Below are positions 8,041-16,495 of a stretch of 64,000 bases of DNA, one piece after another. The notes below the pieces were generated by a model. That model had not been told where the DNA came from, did not search any database, and saw nothing but the letters and a program-made list of their open reading frames with translations. Position 1 is the stretch's first letter, and the number at the start of each line of letters is the position of its first letter. Source of the DNA: Gammaproteobacteria bacterium (lineage in GTDB: Bacteria > Pseudomonadota > Gammaproteobacteria > Steroidobacterales > GCA-2729495); the NCBI GenBank assembly GCA_014337915.1, contig QUBU01000003.1, forward strand, positions 62,001 through 126,000, read 5' to 3'. The position numbers and the translations under genes were made by a program.

Positions 8041-8790
8041 TCACGGCGCCGCCAGCAGGCCCGCCGCAGCCAGTTCTTCGCGCGCCGCCTGCAGGTCGGC
8101 GCCGAATGCCGCGCTGTCGAACAGCTTCGCGGCGACCACGGCGGCCGCGATGCGGCCCGCCGTGAGATCGGTCGGGTAGTGCACGCCACCGATCACGCGG
8201 CTCTCGCCGTAGGCGATGCCGCGGGCGAAGAGCGCATCGCGCTGCTGTGGCAGGAGGTCCGCCAGCAGGATGGACCACAGGTAGCCGCAGGCCGCGTGGC
8301 CGCTCGGATAGGAACCCTCGCTGACGTTGCCGATGACGGGCTCGACTTCCGCGCTCGCCCGGAAGGGGCGCGGCCGGTTCCAGTGGCGCTTGGCCGCGGC
8401 GACCCGGAAGCTGGTTTCGCGGCAGGCCCTGCCGGCCAGCGCGAAAGTCCGCGGCAGCCGCTGCTCGGTGAATCCCGGCCCGAGGACATCGGCGAAATGG
8501 CTGACGGAGACTTTCTGGTCGCGCTGCGCGAGCGCGACCTCCGCGGGTGTGCGGGCGGCCTGGCTCGCCAGCACCGCGGCGAGGTCCTGCGCCTGCTCCG
8601 GCGAGTCCGCAACCGGTGGAGGCGGGAGGAAGCGCAGGAGGTCGGGGACGCCGGCTGGCAGGTAGCGCGCGGGCGCGACCGGCGATGCAGCCGCCCCGGG
8701 AGCGCCCGCCGGCGGTGTCGCAGGGGGCGTCGCGCAGCCGAGCAGCGCGAGGCATGCCAGCGTGGCAGATGCACGGGCAAACACTGTCAT
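8041..8790 (-). CDS. PAP2-family acid phosphatase, lipoprotein (PhoN-like class A)
   Basis: 249 residues. The signal peptide ends in LALLGC, a lipobox, so the protein is probably a lipoprotein. The three phosphatase motifs are in order: KRHWNRPRPF (K-x6-RP) at about 135, GSYPSGHAA at about 160, and SRVIGGVHYPTD (SR-x5-H-x3-D) at about 197. This matches class A non-specific acid phosphatases, which release phosphate from organic esters in the periplasm. It heads away from the DUF642 remnant and lies 13 bases after the DUF1330 gene on the same strand. Confidence 0.88.
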   Translation of the reverse strand: MTVFARASATLACLALLGCATPPATPPAGAPGAAASPVAPARYLPAGVPDLLRFLPPPPVADSPEQAQDLAAVLASQAARTPAEVALAQRDQKVSVSHFADVLGPGFTEQRLPRTFALAGRACRETSFRVAAAKRHWNRPRPFRASAEVEPVIGNVSEGSYPSGHAACGYLWSILLADLLPQQRDALFARGIAYGESRVIGGVHYPTDLTAGRIAAAVVAAKLFDSAAFGADLQAAREELAAAGLLAAP

Positions 8791-8803
8791 GGCAACTCCT
8801 GCC

Positions 8804-9241
8804 TCAGCCGAAGGCGGCGCCTGCCGGCAGCGGCGCGAAGCGGATCAGCCGGCTGGTGAGCACCGCTGCCTGCCGGTGCACGACGGCCAGCCTGTAGGCG
8901 GGATTGGTGATCATGGCGAGGAACGCCGCTGCATTCGGGTAGGCGGCGATGAATGCGAGGTCCCACTGCTTGTCCTGCGGGCCGGTGACCATGCATTCCA
9001 TGCGCCCGCGCCAGGCGATGCTGCCGCCGACAGCAGCGAAGATCGGCTGGCTGGCGCGCCCGTACTCGTCATAGGCCTCGGCGCCCGTCAGGCCGCGGCC
9101 GGCATGGCTGTGGCCGGCCGGGTATTGCGCGAGCGGGCGGAATCGCAGCAGGTTCAGCATGTGGATCGGCGTGTCGCGCGGCAGTGCCTTGAAGGCATCG
9201 AAGCTCGCGCGGCTGGGGTCGACGTAGAGGTCCTCGGCCAT
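8804..9241 (-). CDS. DUF1330 / dimeric alpha-beta barrel protein
   Basis: 145 residues. The centre of the protein, PIHMLNLLRFRPLAQYP then EAYDEYGRASQPIFAAVGG and AFIAAYPNAAAFLAMITNPAY, is the DUF1330 pattern, a ferredoxin-like fold that usually dimerises. Members have no assigned reaction. The gene sits 19 bases downstream of uspA on the same strand and may be part of one leftward transcript with TerC, UspA and the phosphatase. Confidence 0.75.
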   Translation of the reverse strand: MAEDLYVDPSRASFDAFKALPRDTPIHMLNLLRFRPLAQYPAGHSHAGRGLTGAEAYDEYGRASQPIFAAVGGSIAWRGRMECMVTGPQDKQWDLAFIAAYPNAAAFLAMITNPAYRLAVVHRQAAVLTSRLIRFAPLPAGAAFG

Positions 9242-9260
9242 GCGCCTGCTCCCGGTCCGG

Positions 9261-9689
9261 TTACTTCACCAGCACCACCGGTACCGGTGACAGCTTGACC
9301 ACCTTCTGGGCCACCGAGCCCATCACCGCGCCGGCCAGCGCGCCGCGGCCCTGGGTGCCCATGACCACCTCGGAGCAGCCGGTGCTGCAGGCGTAGTCGG
9401 CGATGACCTGGCCGGGATCGCCGACGCCGATGTGGTGCTGGCAGGCAATCCCGGCCTGCTCCAGGCGCTTGCAGGGTCCGGCGAGGACCGCCAGTCCCTC
9501 CTCGCGCGAGTACTCCTGCTGGCTCCCGGCACTGATGAACAGCTTGACGTTGACGCCGGCGAGCGGCAGCTGCACGTTCAGCAGGCGCAGCTCCACGGGT
9601 TCGCGCGAATTCGCCGCGCGCAGCATGGCGTAATCCAGGGCCCGGTCGGAGTAGGCCGAGCCATCGACGGCAACCAGCAGGGTCAGCAT
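9261..9689 (-). CDS. universal stress protein UspA family
   Basis: 142 residues. The protein begins MLTLLVAVDGSAYSDRAL and ends with the ATP-binding loop MGTQGRGALAGAVMGSVAQKVV followed by SPVPVVLVK, as in ATP-binding Usp proteins (G-x2-G-x9-G-S/T). The start is set at ATG 9689 because AAGGAG lies eight bases upstream; a longer frame would run into terC. Usp proteins are cytoplasmic stress-response dimers. It follows terC by ten bases. Confidence 0.88.
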   Translation of the reverse strand: MLTLLVAVDGSAYSDRALDYAMLRAANSREPVELRLLNVQLPLAGVNVKLFISAGSQQEYSREEGLAVLAGPCKRLEQAGIACQHHIGVGDPGQVIADYACSTGCSEVVMGTQGRGALAGAVMGSVAQKVVKLSPVPVVLVK

Positions 9690-9699
9690 CCCGGTCTCC

Positions 9700-10428
9700 T
9701 TACTCGGCATCGCGCTGCGCCAGGTCCACCGGGCCCGCCGCGGCGGCCGGCGGCGGGCGGCGGGCAGCCGCGAGCTTGCCAATGACCACCACCAGCAGCG
9801 CCCCGATCACCGGCGGCGCCCAGATGAGCGGGCCCGGCAGCCACGCGGCCACCTGCTCGTGGAGCGCGACGTCGTGGGCGATCATGTCGCCGGCGATCCA
9901 GCCGAGCAAGGCCGCGCCGCCGACGATGACGATGGGGAAGCGATCCATCAGCCTGAGGACGAAGCGGCTGCCCCAGACGATGATCGGCACGCTGATGACG
10001 AGGCCAAACACCACCAGGCCGACATGGTCCTTCGCGGCGGCGGCGATGGCGATGACATTGTCGAGGCTCATCACCGCGTCCGCCAGGATGATGGTCTTGA
10101 TCGCGCCGAGCAGGTTGGAGCTGGCATCGATGTCACGCCCCGCGCCTTCTTCCTGGGGCATCAGCAGCTTGACGCCGATCCACAGCAGCAGCAGGCCGCC
10201 GCCGAGCTTGAGGAAGGGAATGCGCAGCAGCTGCAGCGCAAAGAAGATCAGGACCACCCGCAGGGCCACCGCACCGAAGATGCCCCAGAAAATCGCCTTG
10301 CGGCGCTGTTCCTGCGGCAAGCGGCGCGAGGCGAGCGCGATCACCACGGCATTGTCGCCACCGAGCAGGATGTCGATGATGATGATCTGGCCGATGGCGA
10401 TCCAGAACTCGGGCGTCGTGAAATCCAT
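9700..10428 (-). CDS. TerC family integral membrane protein
   Basis: 242 residues with about seven membrane segments. The family's acidic membrane motifs are visible: IDILLGGDNAVVIALA near residue 18-34 and LADAVMSLDNVIAIAAA around 115-130, each with Asp and Asn inside a helix, which coordinate metal ions. TerC proteins of this YjbE-like subgroup are linked to metal (often Mn) export. A polar Pro/Ala-rich tail follows the last helix. It is the upstream member of the terC-uspA pair. Confidence 0.87.
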   Translation of the reverse strand: MDFTTPEFWIAIGQIIIIDILLGGDNAVVIALASRRLPQEQRRKAIFWGIFGAVALRVVLIFFALQLLRIPFLKLGGGLLLLWIGVKLLMPQEEGAGRDIDASSNLLGAIKTIILADAVMSLDNVIAIAAAAKDHVGLVVFGLVISVPIIVWGSRFVLRLMDRFPIVIVGGAALLGWIAGDMIAHDVALHEQVAAWLPGPLIWAPPVIGALLVVVIGKLAAARRPPPAAAAGPVDLAQRDAE

Positions 10429-10473
10429 GGTGTCTGGCTGAAGCTGCCGGAAACGCCGAAGCCGCGCCGGCGC

Positions 10474-11928
10474 CTAGGCCGATTGCACCACCTCGAGTGC
10501 CGCACGCTCGCCGGATTCCATGGCGCCTTCCATGCCGCGGTTGGACACCGCCGTGTGTTCGCCACAGAAATGCAGGCGCCCGTGGGGCTTGCCGATGACC
10601 TGCGAGAAGGCGGTGATCTGCCCCGGATGCCATACGGCCCAGTCGCCCAGGGCAAATTCATCCTGCTTCCAGGAATGATAGGCGAGCACCTCGAGCTGGC
10701 CGCGGGCGGCCGGGCGCAGCTTCTCGAACTCGGCGACGATGGCTGCCCTCGCCGCGGCGGCACCGAGCCGGTCCATCTTCGTGGCACTCGGGCCCTTCAG
10801 CCAGACCGTCAGGCTGGTGACTTCCTTCGGGTCCGCGCCTTTGCGCTCGGCGATCACCATGTTGATGAGGCCGTCGCTCGCCATGCCTGGCGTCGAGCCA
10901 TCGCTCTCCCAGAAGGGCTTCTTCGGCACGACGTGCATCAGGCTGATGGACTGTACCCCCAGTTCGCCGAAGGCCTTGGCCTGCGCGGCAGGCAGCGCCG
11001 GCGTGATCCTGATCTTGCGCAGCACAGTGGTGGGGATCGAGCAGATGACGTGGTCGGCGCGATACTTCCTGCCGTCCGCACAGCGCACTTCGACGCCGGA
11101 CTTTCCGGCGTCGATCGCCACGACCTTGCGCCGGAACTCCACCGGATGCTTCAGGGCCTTCGCCATCGCCTCGGGAATCGCCTGGTTGCCGCCCCTGGCG
11201 ACGTAGAAGCCGGGCTTGCCCCTGGCGAGCTCGCGCTGGGTCTGGGCGAACTTCAGCGCTCCGAGCACCATCAGCGTCGATACATCGCGGGCGGAGTCGC
11301 CCCAGCCGGGATCGATGTTGTAGGCCATGTTGATCATGGCGTCGGTCCAGCCCTGGCCCTTCAGCCAGGTTTCCAGCGGCACGTCGAGCTGCGCGTTGGC
11401 CGCGGCCAGCCAGGCGTCGTTGGTCGCCAGCGGATTTTTCGGGCCGATGGACGCGCCCAGGAACATGAACGGCAGCATCTTCTTCAGCGGTTCGGGAAAC
11501 GGGTTCTTCGGGTGCGTCGCCCAGGCGCTGGGGGAGATGCGCTCGCTGCCGAGGTACAGGTCGCGATCGTTGAAGAACGGGAAGATGGGTGTCAGGTCCA
11601 CCAGTTCGACGCCATGGCTGGCGCAGGCCGACATCAGGCGTGCATACCCGGGTGCGAACGAGGTACCGCCGGATTCCGGGTTGCCCGGCACTTCACGTTG
11701 CGAGAGGACCCTGCCGCCGACGCGATTGCTGGCTTCGATGACGCGCACGTCCATGCCCGCATCCTGGAGGATCAGCGCGGCCTGCAGTCCCGAGAGGCCG
11801 GCACCGAGCACCAGCACCTGGCTGTGGTTCTGCGCCCGCAGCGGACGGGGCAGGGCAGCAAGGGCGGCGGTGGCGCCTGCTCCGGCGAGCAGGGTACGGC
11901 GGTCGACGGTCTGGTGCGGCTTGGTCAT
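10474..11928 (-). CDS. Tat-exported flavin amine oxidase family protein
   Basis: 484 residues. The N-terminus has a twin-arginine signal (DRRTLLAGAGATAALAALP) and then the FAD-binding Rossmann motif VLVLGAGLSGLQAAL with the acidic end of strand 2 (VIEASNRVGGRV). The C-terminal FAD loop FCGEHTAVSNRGMEGAMESG is also present. This is the MAO/L-amino-acid-oxidase superfamily, and the enzyme should act in the periplasm with oxygen or a quinone as acceptor. The substrate is not evident. It is divergent from the TolB-like/Rieske cluster, sharing a 220-base intergenic region with it, so common control is possible. Confidence 0.86.
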   Translation of the reverse strand: MTKPHQTVDRRTLLAGAGATAALAALPRPLRAQNHSQVLVLGAGLSGLQAALILQDAGMDVRVIEASNRVGGRVLSQREVPGNPESGGTSFAPGYARLMSACASHGVELVDLTPIFPFFNDRDLYLGSERISPSAWATHPKNPFPEPLKKMLPFMFLGASIGPKNPLATNDAWLAAANAQLDVPLETWLKGQGWTDAMINMAYNIDPGWGDSARDVSTLMVLGALKFAQTQRELARGKPGFYVARGGNQAIPEAMAKALKHPVEFRRKVVAIDAGKSGVEVRCADGRKYRADHVICSIPTTVLRKIRITPALPAAQAKAFGELGVQSISLMHVVPKKPFWESDGSTPGMASDGLINMVIAERKGADPKEVTSLTVWLKGPSATKMDRLGAAAARAAIVAEFEKLRPAARGQLEVLAYHSWKQDEFALGDWAVWHPGQITAFSQVIGKPHGRLHFCGEHTAVSNRGMEGAMESGERAALEVVQSA

Positions 11929-12148
11929 GACGGGATCCCGGTGACTTTGGTGATGGGTGAAGGTGGAGCGTCAGACGGCCGAGTATACCGGTTACGGTTG
12001 CGGCTACCGCGGCGATTCGCCACGCCGCTGTCCGGGCCGGATCTTTTCTACTATGATCCGCGGTGCTCCTTCGGGCAGCGGCGGCGGCTCACCATCGGTT
12101 CCCGAAGTCCACTCCCAACAAGGACCCAATAAAAGGGGGACTGCTGTC

Positions 12149-13411
12149 ATGACACCCGAATCCACATCGAAGTGGGCTGCATCTGCCGTGGCCGTGCTGG
12201 CCGTGGCACTGACCGGTTGCGGCAAGCCCGCAAGCCCGCCGCAGGGTGAAGCGGCCGGCGGTTCCGCTGCCCAGGCACCGGCGGACAAGAAACCCGACGC
12301 GGTGTCCCAGGCCAGCGCCGATACCGGCAACCCGCCCGAGTGGGCAGGGAAGGAACTCCCGGCCCGCCAGATCCCCAACATCCCGCAGGCAGCCGAGGCG
12401 TACTACTCGCCCGACAACATCCACGTCATCGCCCAGACCCAGGATGCTGCTGCCCAGCGTCCCGAGGGTGAGAACGTCGGCGGCGCGCTGACCTACACCT
12501 TCACGGATACCGGCGAGGAAATCACCCGCATCAACGACCACGGGCAGGATGCCTGCTCCTGGTTCGTGCTCCCGGATGGCAAGCGCCTGATCTGGACCTC
12601 CACGCGCGACCACATGGACATGCCGCTCGGCAGCTGGTCGGATGACAAGATCTATCCGCAGGGCGCGGAGCTCTACACCTCGGACCTCAAGGGCGGCGAC
12701 ATCAAGCGCCTCACCAACAACCAGTACTACGAGGCCGAGGTCACCACCTCCCTCGACGGCAAGTGGGTGTTCTTCGGCCGCCAGATCGACGGCAAGATGG
12801 ACATCTGGAAGATGCGCATCGACGGTACCGGCGAGCAGCAGCTGACCTTCACCGAGGACTGGCAGGAAGGCGCGCCGTATCCGACCCCGGATGGCGAACA
12901 CCTGATCTTCCGCGCCTGGAAGACCAGCGAGAAGACCCGCCTGGAGAAGCTCTCCAAGGAAACCGGGCAGCACAACCAGACGCCGATGACGATCTTCACC
13001 ATGAAGACCGACGGCTCGGATGTGCAGCCGCGTACCTTCACCTATGACATGAACTGGGCCCCGTACCCGGCTCCCGATGGCCGTCATTTCTTCTACGTCC
13101 GTGTGTTCGATGGCAATAACTGGGAGGTCGTCATGAACGATCTCGCTGGTGGCGAGCCGCAGCGCATCACCTGGAGCAAGACCTTCGACGGTTTCCCGGC
13201 CACTTCCTGGGATGGCAAGAAGCTGCTGTTCGCGCGCAGCGCCGGCGCCGGCATGGGTTCCGGCCTCTACACCTGGGTGATGGACATCTCCTCGCTCAAC
13301 GTCGGGCCGGAGAACTTCAAGGGCAGCATCCCGGCAAAGGCCGAGCGGCCTGCAGGCTGGGTCGAAGACCCGGACATCGCCGCCTTCAGCAAGCGGCCAG
13401 CCGGCAAGTAA
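12149..13411 (+). CDS. TolB-like beta-propeller lipoprotein
   Basis: 420 residues. The ATG at 12149 has AAAGGGGGA upstream. The signal peptide ends at VALTGCG, a lipobox, and is followed by a 45-residue Ala/Pro/Gln-rich linker. From about residue 75 the protein shows WD40-like/TolB repeats: YSPDNIHVIAQ, LPDGKRLIWTST, SLDGKWVFFGRQ, TPDGEHLIFRA, APDGRHFFYVR and SWDGKKLLFAR. These propellers are periplasmic binding or scaffolding modules. The gene at 14810 is a clear paralogue, and a Rieske oxygenase lies between them. The partner or ligand is unknown. Confidence 0.8.
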   Translation: MTPESTSKWAASAVAVLAVALTGCGKPASPPQGEAAGGSAAQAPADKKPDAVSQASADTGNPPEWAGKELPARQIPNIPQAAEAYYSPDNIHVIAQTQDAAAQRPEGENVGGALTYTFTDTGEEITRINDHGQDACSWFVLPDGKRLIWTSTRDHMDMPLGSWSDDKIYPQGAELYTSDLKGGDIKRLTNNQYYEAEVTTSLDGKWVFFGRQIDGKMDIWKMRIDGTGEQQLTFTEDWQEGAPYPTPDGEHLIFRAWKTSEKTRLEKLSKETGQHNQTPMTIFTMKTDGSDVQPRTFTYDMNWAPYPAPDGRHFFYVRVFDGNNWEVVMNDLAGGEPQRITWSKTFDGFPATSWDGKKLLFARSAGAGMGSGLYTWVMDISSLNVGPENFKGSIPAKAERPAGWVEDPDIAAFSKRPAGK

Positions 13412-13483
13412 CCGTCCCGGCATGTCGCAGGCGACCGCCAGTTTTCCCGAGCCATGGAAACCGGCGGATGCCCGCGTGAACCA

Positions 13484-13530
13484 GGGCCCACCCCACCGGC
13501 GCGTCGCCGGCAGGGTGGGCCCTTTTCTTT
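13484..13530 (+). terminator. Rho-independent terminator after the first propeller gene
   Basis: GGGCCCACCC (13484-13493) pairs perfectly with GGGTGGGCCC (13513-13522), with a 19-base loop that itself contains a CCGGCG/CGCCGG stem, and is followed at once by TTTTCTTTT. This would separate the propeller transcript from the Rieske gene. Confidence 0.9.
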
Positions 13531-13578
13531 TGGCGGGATGATCCGGCCTGCAGCGCATCCCGCCGGGAGGCCAGCGCC

Positions 13579-14736
13579 ATGTTCATCAACTTCTGGTATG
13601 CGGCGCAGTGGAGCGACCAGGTCGGCAGCCAGCCGCTGAAGCTGCGCATGCTGGGGCAGGACTTCGTCCTGTGGCGTGACGGCTCCGGGGTCGTGCACTG
13701 CCTCGCCAACGTCTGCGTGCACCGCGGCGGGTCCCTGGCTGGCGGGCGCCTGCGCGGCGACTGCATCGAGTGTCCGTATCATGGCTGGCAGTTCGACGGC
13801 GATGGTCGCTGCCGGAAGATTCCCTCGCTGGGACCGCAGGGCCAGGTGCGCATCCCCGGTCGTGCCCGCGTGGATTCCTACCCGGTGCAGGAGCGCTACG
13901 GCCTGGTGCACGTGTTCCTTGGCGACCTGCCGGAGGAGGAGCGCCCGCCCATCATGGAGATCCCCGAGTATGGCCAGCCCGGCTGGTACGCCAGCTGCGA
14001 GGACAGCGTCGGCCAGGGTGATTTCCGCCGTGCAGTGGAGAATGGCCTCGATCCGGCGCACAACGAGTACGTGCACCCGACCCACGGCTTTTCTGGCACC
14101 CGCGCAGACTATTTCGTGCCGGAGCTGAACATCGAGGAGCAGGCCTGGGGCAGCGGTTTCATCACCACTTACTTTTCGCCACCGCTCAAGGATGCGCGCA
14201 TGCAGCAGGCCTCGGGGCGCAGCGAAAATGCGGTGATCGAGGCCGGCACCTTCCACCACGGACCCAGCTGCATGATCACGCGCATCCGGCCCACGGCCGA
14301 GTTCGCCATCAACCAGAATTCCTTCAAGACGCCGATTGACGAGCTGAGCTCGCGCAGTTTCCTGATCCAGACCCGCAACTTCCTGCAGGGGCCGGAGCAC
14401 GATGCCCGCTTCCGGGAACGCAACGCGGTGGTGCGCAACCAGGACGTCGTGGTGCTGGCGGACCTCGAGCCGAAGTTCACGCCCGAGACCAATGCCCATG
14501 AGCTGCTGATGCCGGCCGATCGCGCCGTGGCCCGCTACCGCGAGTGGCTCAAGGACTGGGAGGCCCGTGGCTGGCGCATCGATACGGCGCGGGTCGCGCG
14601 GGAGCGGCCGTACAAGACCTACGTGATCCCGGGGCCCGCAAGGCGCGCCGAGCCGAAGGGCTGGGTGCTGGATGCGGTGCCGCTGGTGGCTGCGCATGCC
14701 GCCGGCGCGACGGATGCCGTGGCCCGGCAGGTCTGA
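13579..14736 (+). CDS. Rieske non-haem iron oxygenase, alpha subunit
   Basis: 385 residues; ATG 13579 has GGGAGG upstream. The Rieske 2Fe-2S motif is C-V-H (CVHRGG) then CPYHGW 18 residues on. The mononuclear iron site follows in ENGLDPAHNEYVHPTH at about 155-170, giving the two His ligands. The compact C-terminal domain resembles vanillate demethylase or KshA-type oxygenases. Such enzymes hydroxylate or demethylate aromatic or steroid-like substrates and need a reductase and often a ferredoxin, none of which is nearby. A paralogue lies at 44531. Confidence 0.88.
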   Translation: MFINFWYAAQWSDQVGSQPLKLRMLGQDFVLWRDGSGVVHCLANVCVHRGGSLAGGRLRGDCIECPYHGWQFDGDGRCRKIPSLGPQGQVRIPGRARVDSYPVQERYGLVHVFLGDLPEEERPPIMEIPEYGQPGWYASCEDSVGQGDFRRAVENGLDPAHNEYVHPTHGFSGTRADYFVPELNIEEQAWGSGFITTYFSPPLKDARMQQASGRSENAVIEAGTFHHGPSCMITRIRPTAEFAINQNSFKTPIDELSSRSFLIQTRNFLQGPEHDARFRERNAVVRNQDVVVLADLEPKFTPETNAHELLMPADRAVARYREWLKDWEARGWRIDTARVARERPYKTYVIPGPARRAEPKGWVLDAVPLVAAHAAGATDAVARQV

Positions 14737-14809
14737 GGAACGATCGCCGGCCCGGCTACTGAGCCCGGGCCCTGCATCAGGAGTGGAAGTGATGAACGGG
14801 AGGAGACTG

Positions 14810-15880
14810 ATGACGAAGCGGATTGCCACGGGCCTGGCGCTGGGCCTCATGTTCAACGGCCTCATTGCGGTAGCGGCCGATGCGCCGCCGGCGGGAACCG
14901 AACTGCCGAGCCGCATGGTGCCGATCAAGCCGAATGCCGCCGAGGCCTACTGGGCGCCCGACTCGCGCCACCTCATCGCCCAGACCAATGACCCGCAGGC
15001 TGTGCCAGGTGCGCGCGGCGGGCAGGGCAACCTCACCTGGATCTTCTCCGATGATGGCAAGGAACTGTGGCGGGTCAATGGCCGTGGCCAGGATGCCTGC
15101 TCGTTCTTCTTCCCCGATGGCAAGCGCGTGGTCTGGACCTCTACCCGCGACCACCTGGATTTCCCCGCGGGTGACTGGACCGACCCCGACAACTATCCGC
15201 AGGGTGCGGAGCTCTACATATCCGACTGGAAGGGAAACAACGTCCAGCGGTTGACCAACAACAAGTACTACGAGGCTGAAGTCTCGGTGTCCCCGGACGG
15301 GAAATGGGTCACCTTCGGTCGCCAGACCGATGGCCAGATGGACATCTGGGTGATTCGGCCCGACGGCACCGGCGAGCAGCAGGTGACCCGCGCCGCGGAC
15401 TGGGAGGAGGGCGCGCCGTTCTTCATGCCGGACAGCGACCACATCATCTTCCGCGCCTGGCGCACGGCCGACCAGAAGAAGACCAAGCCGACGCCGATGA
15501 CCGTGTTCAGCATCCGCCGCGACGGCAGCGACTGGCGCCGGCATACCTTCGACAACGGCATGAACTGGCATCCCACGCCGGCCCCCGATGGCCGCCATTA
15601 CGTGTTCGTGCGTGCCGAGACGCCGACCAACTGGGAGATCTACCTGGGCGACCTCGCCGGCGGTGAGCCGCGGCGCCTGACCTACTACGACAAGATGGAT
15701 ATCCTGGCGCAGGTCTCGCCGGACGGCAAAAAGATGAACTGGGGCCGGGCTACCGGCGCGAAATTCATGAGCGACATCCGCACTTTCGTCATGGATGTGT
15801 CGTCGCTGGACATCGGGCCGGAGCGACGCGTGGACTGGAACCCGGAGTGGGGCCAGCCGATGCTGCCCGCCAGGCCGTAG
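14810..15880 (+). CDS. TolB-like beta-propeller protein, paralogue of the one at 12149
   Basis: 356 residues from ATG 14810 (GGAGGA upstream); ATG 14792 would add six residues. It has an ordinary signal peptide ending AVAADA instead of a lipobox. Repeats match the first propeller almost segment by segment: GRGQDACSFFFPDGKR versus HGQDACSWFVLPDGKR, NYPQGAELYISD, RLTNNKYYEAEVSVSPDGKW, GEQQVTRAADWEEGAPF and the end FVMDVSSLDIGPE. The shared GQDACS and YPQGAEL motifs are unusual for generic TolB repeats and define a specific subfamily of unknown role. Confidence 0.8.
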   Translation: MTKRIATGLALGLMFNGLIAVAADAPPAGTELPSRMVPIKPNAAEAYWAPDSRHLIAQTNDPQAVPGARGGQGNLTWIFSDDGKELWRVNGRGQDACSFFFPDGKRVVWTSTRDHLDFPAGDWTDPDNYPQGAELYISDWKGNNVQRLTNNKYYEAEVSVSPDGKWVTFGRQTDGQMDIWVIRPDGTGEQQVTRAADWEEGAPFFMPDSDHIIFRAWRTADQKKTKPTPMTVFSIRRDGSDWRRHTFDNGMNWHPTPAPDGRHYVFVRAETPTNWEIYLGDLAGGEPRRLTYYDKMDILAQVSPDGKKMNWGRATGAKFMSDIRTFVMDVSSLDIGPERRVDWNPEWGQPMLPARP

Positions 15881-15896
15881 CGTCGGCCGGAGGCGG

Positions 15897-16445
15897 CTAC
15901 CAGGCGCGGACGCGCCCGGTGTCGAGGTGCACGAAGTCCGAGTCGGGGTAGTAGCCAACGCCGCCCCGGCCCAGGGACAGCGCCGCGCGGCGCAGGTTAC
16001 TGGTGGCGACGCCATCGAGGCGCACGTCCACGGCCTGGCCCTGCAGGTGCAGGCTCTTCTGCGCGACGCCCGTCGACCGGTGTCGCAGCATCTCGTTGGT
16101 GGACGGCGAGCGGAACGCGGAGATGATCTCGTACCGCCCGGAGCTGCCGCTCAGCGTCTGCACCTCGTACAGCACATCCAGCAACCGCGGATCGATGGGA
16201 TGTACGACACCGCTGCGGAAGTCACGCAGCAGGTGGTTGATCTCATCGAGCGCCTGCGGGATGTAGGCGCCATCTGCGGCGTACACCACCGAAAGTTTTT
16301 CGCTAGTATGCGTGTGGTAGAAACGCAGCTCGCGGCTGCGCTGCGTGCGGGCCAGGGCGGCCATGGGAGACAGCGCCAGCGGCAGCGCCGGCAGCAGGAT
16401 TCCGGCGGCCTTCAGCAGGCCGCGACGACTGCGGATTACCTCCAC
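15897..16445 (-). CDS. DUF882 / YcbK-like murein endopeptidase (MepK type, peptidase M15)
   Basis: 182 residues from GTG 16445, with GGGAGG six bases upstream. A twin-arginine signal (RSRRGLLKAAGILLPALPLA) is followed by the M15 zinc-peptidase layout: EIISAFRSPSTNEML, HLQGQAVDVRL with the His/Asp metal ligands, and DFVHLDTGRVR with the last His. In E. coli YcbK is MepK, which cleaves the 3-3 crosslinks made by LD-transpeptidases. Here the gene is divergent from an LdtD-like gene by 50 bases, the same functional pairing as E. coli ycbB-ycbK. Confidence 0.87.
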   Translation of the reverse strand: MEVIRSRRGLLKAAGILLPALPLALSPMAALARTQRSRELRFYHTHTSEKLSVVYAADGAYIPQALDEINHLLRDFRSGVVHPIDPRLLDVLYEVQTLSGSSGRYEIISAFRSPSTNEMLRHRSTGVAQKSLHLQGQAVDVRLDGVATSNLRRAALSLGRGGVGYYPDSDFVHLDTGRVRAW

Positions 16446-16495
16446 TGGGTCCCTCCCGCATGCCTCTTTTCTGAGCCGAGGCTGTTTGACAGAAG

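Noticed and set aside
9859..12132. 757-residue rightward open frame
   Set aside because: It is antisense to terC and the amine oxidase, both of which have clear family motifs; its product is rich in His, Asp and Gln without any domain.
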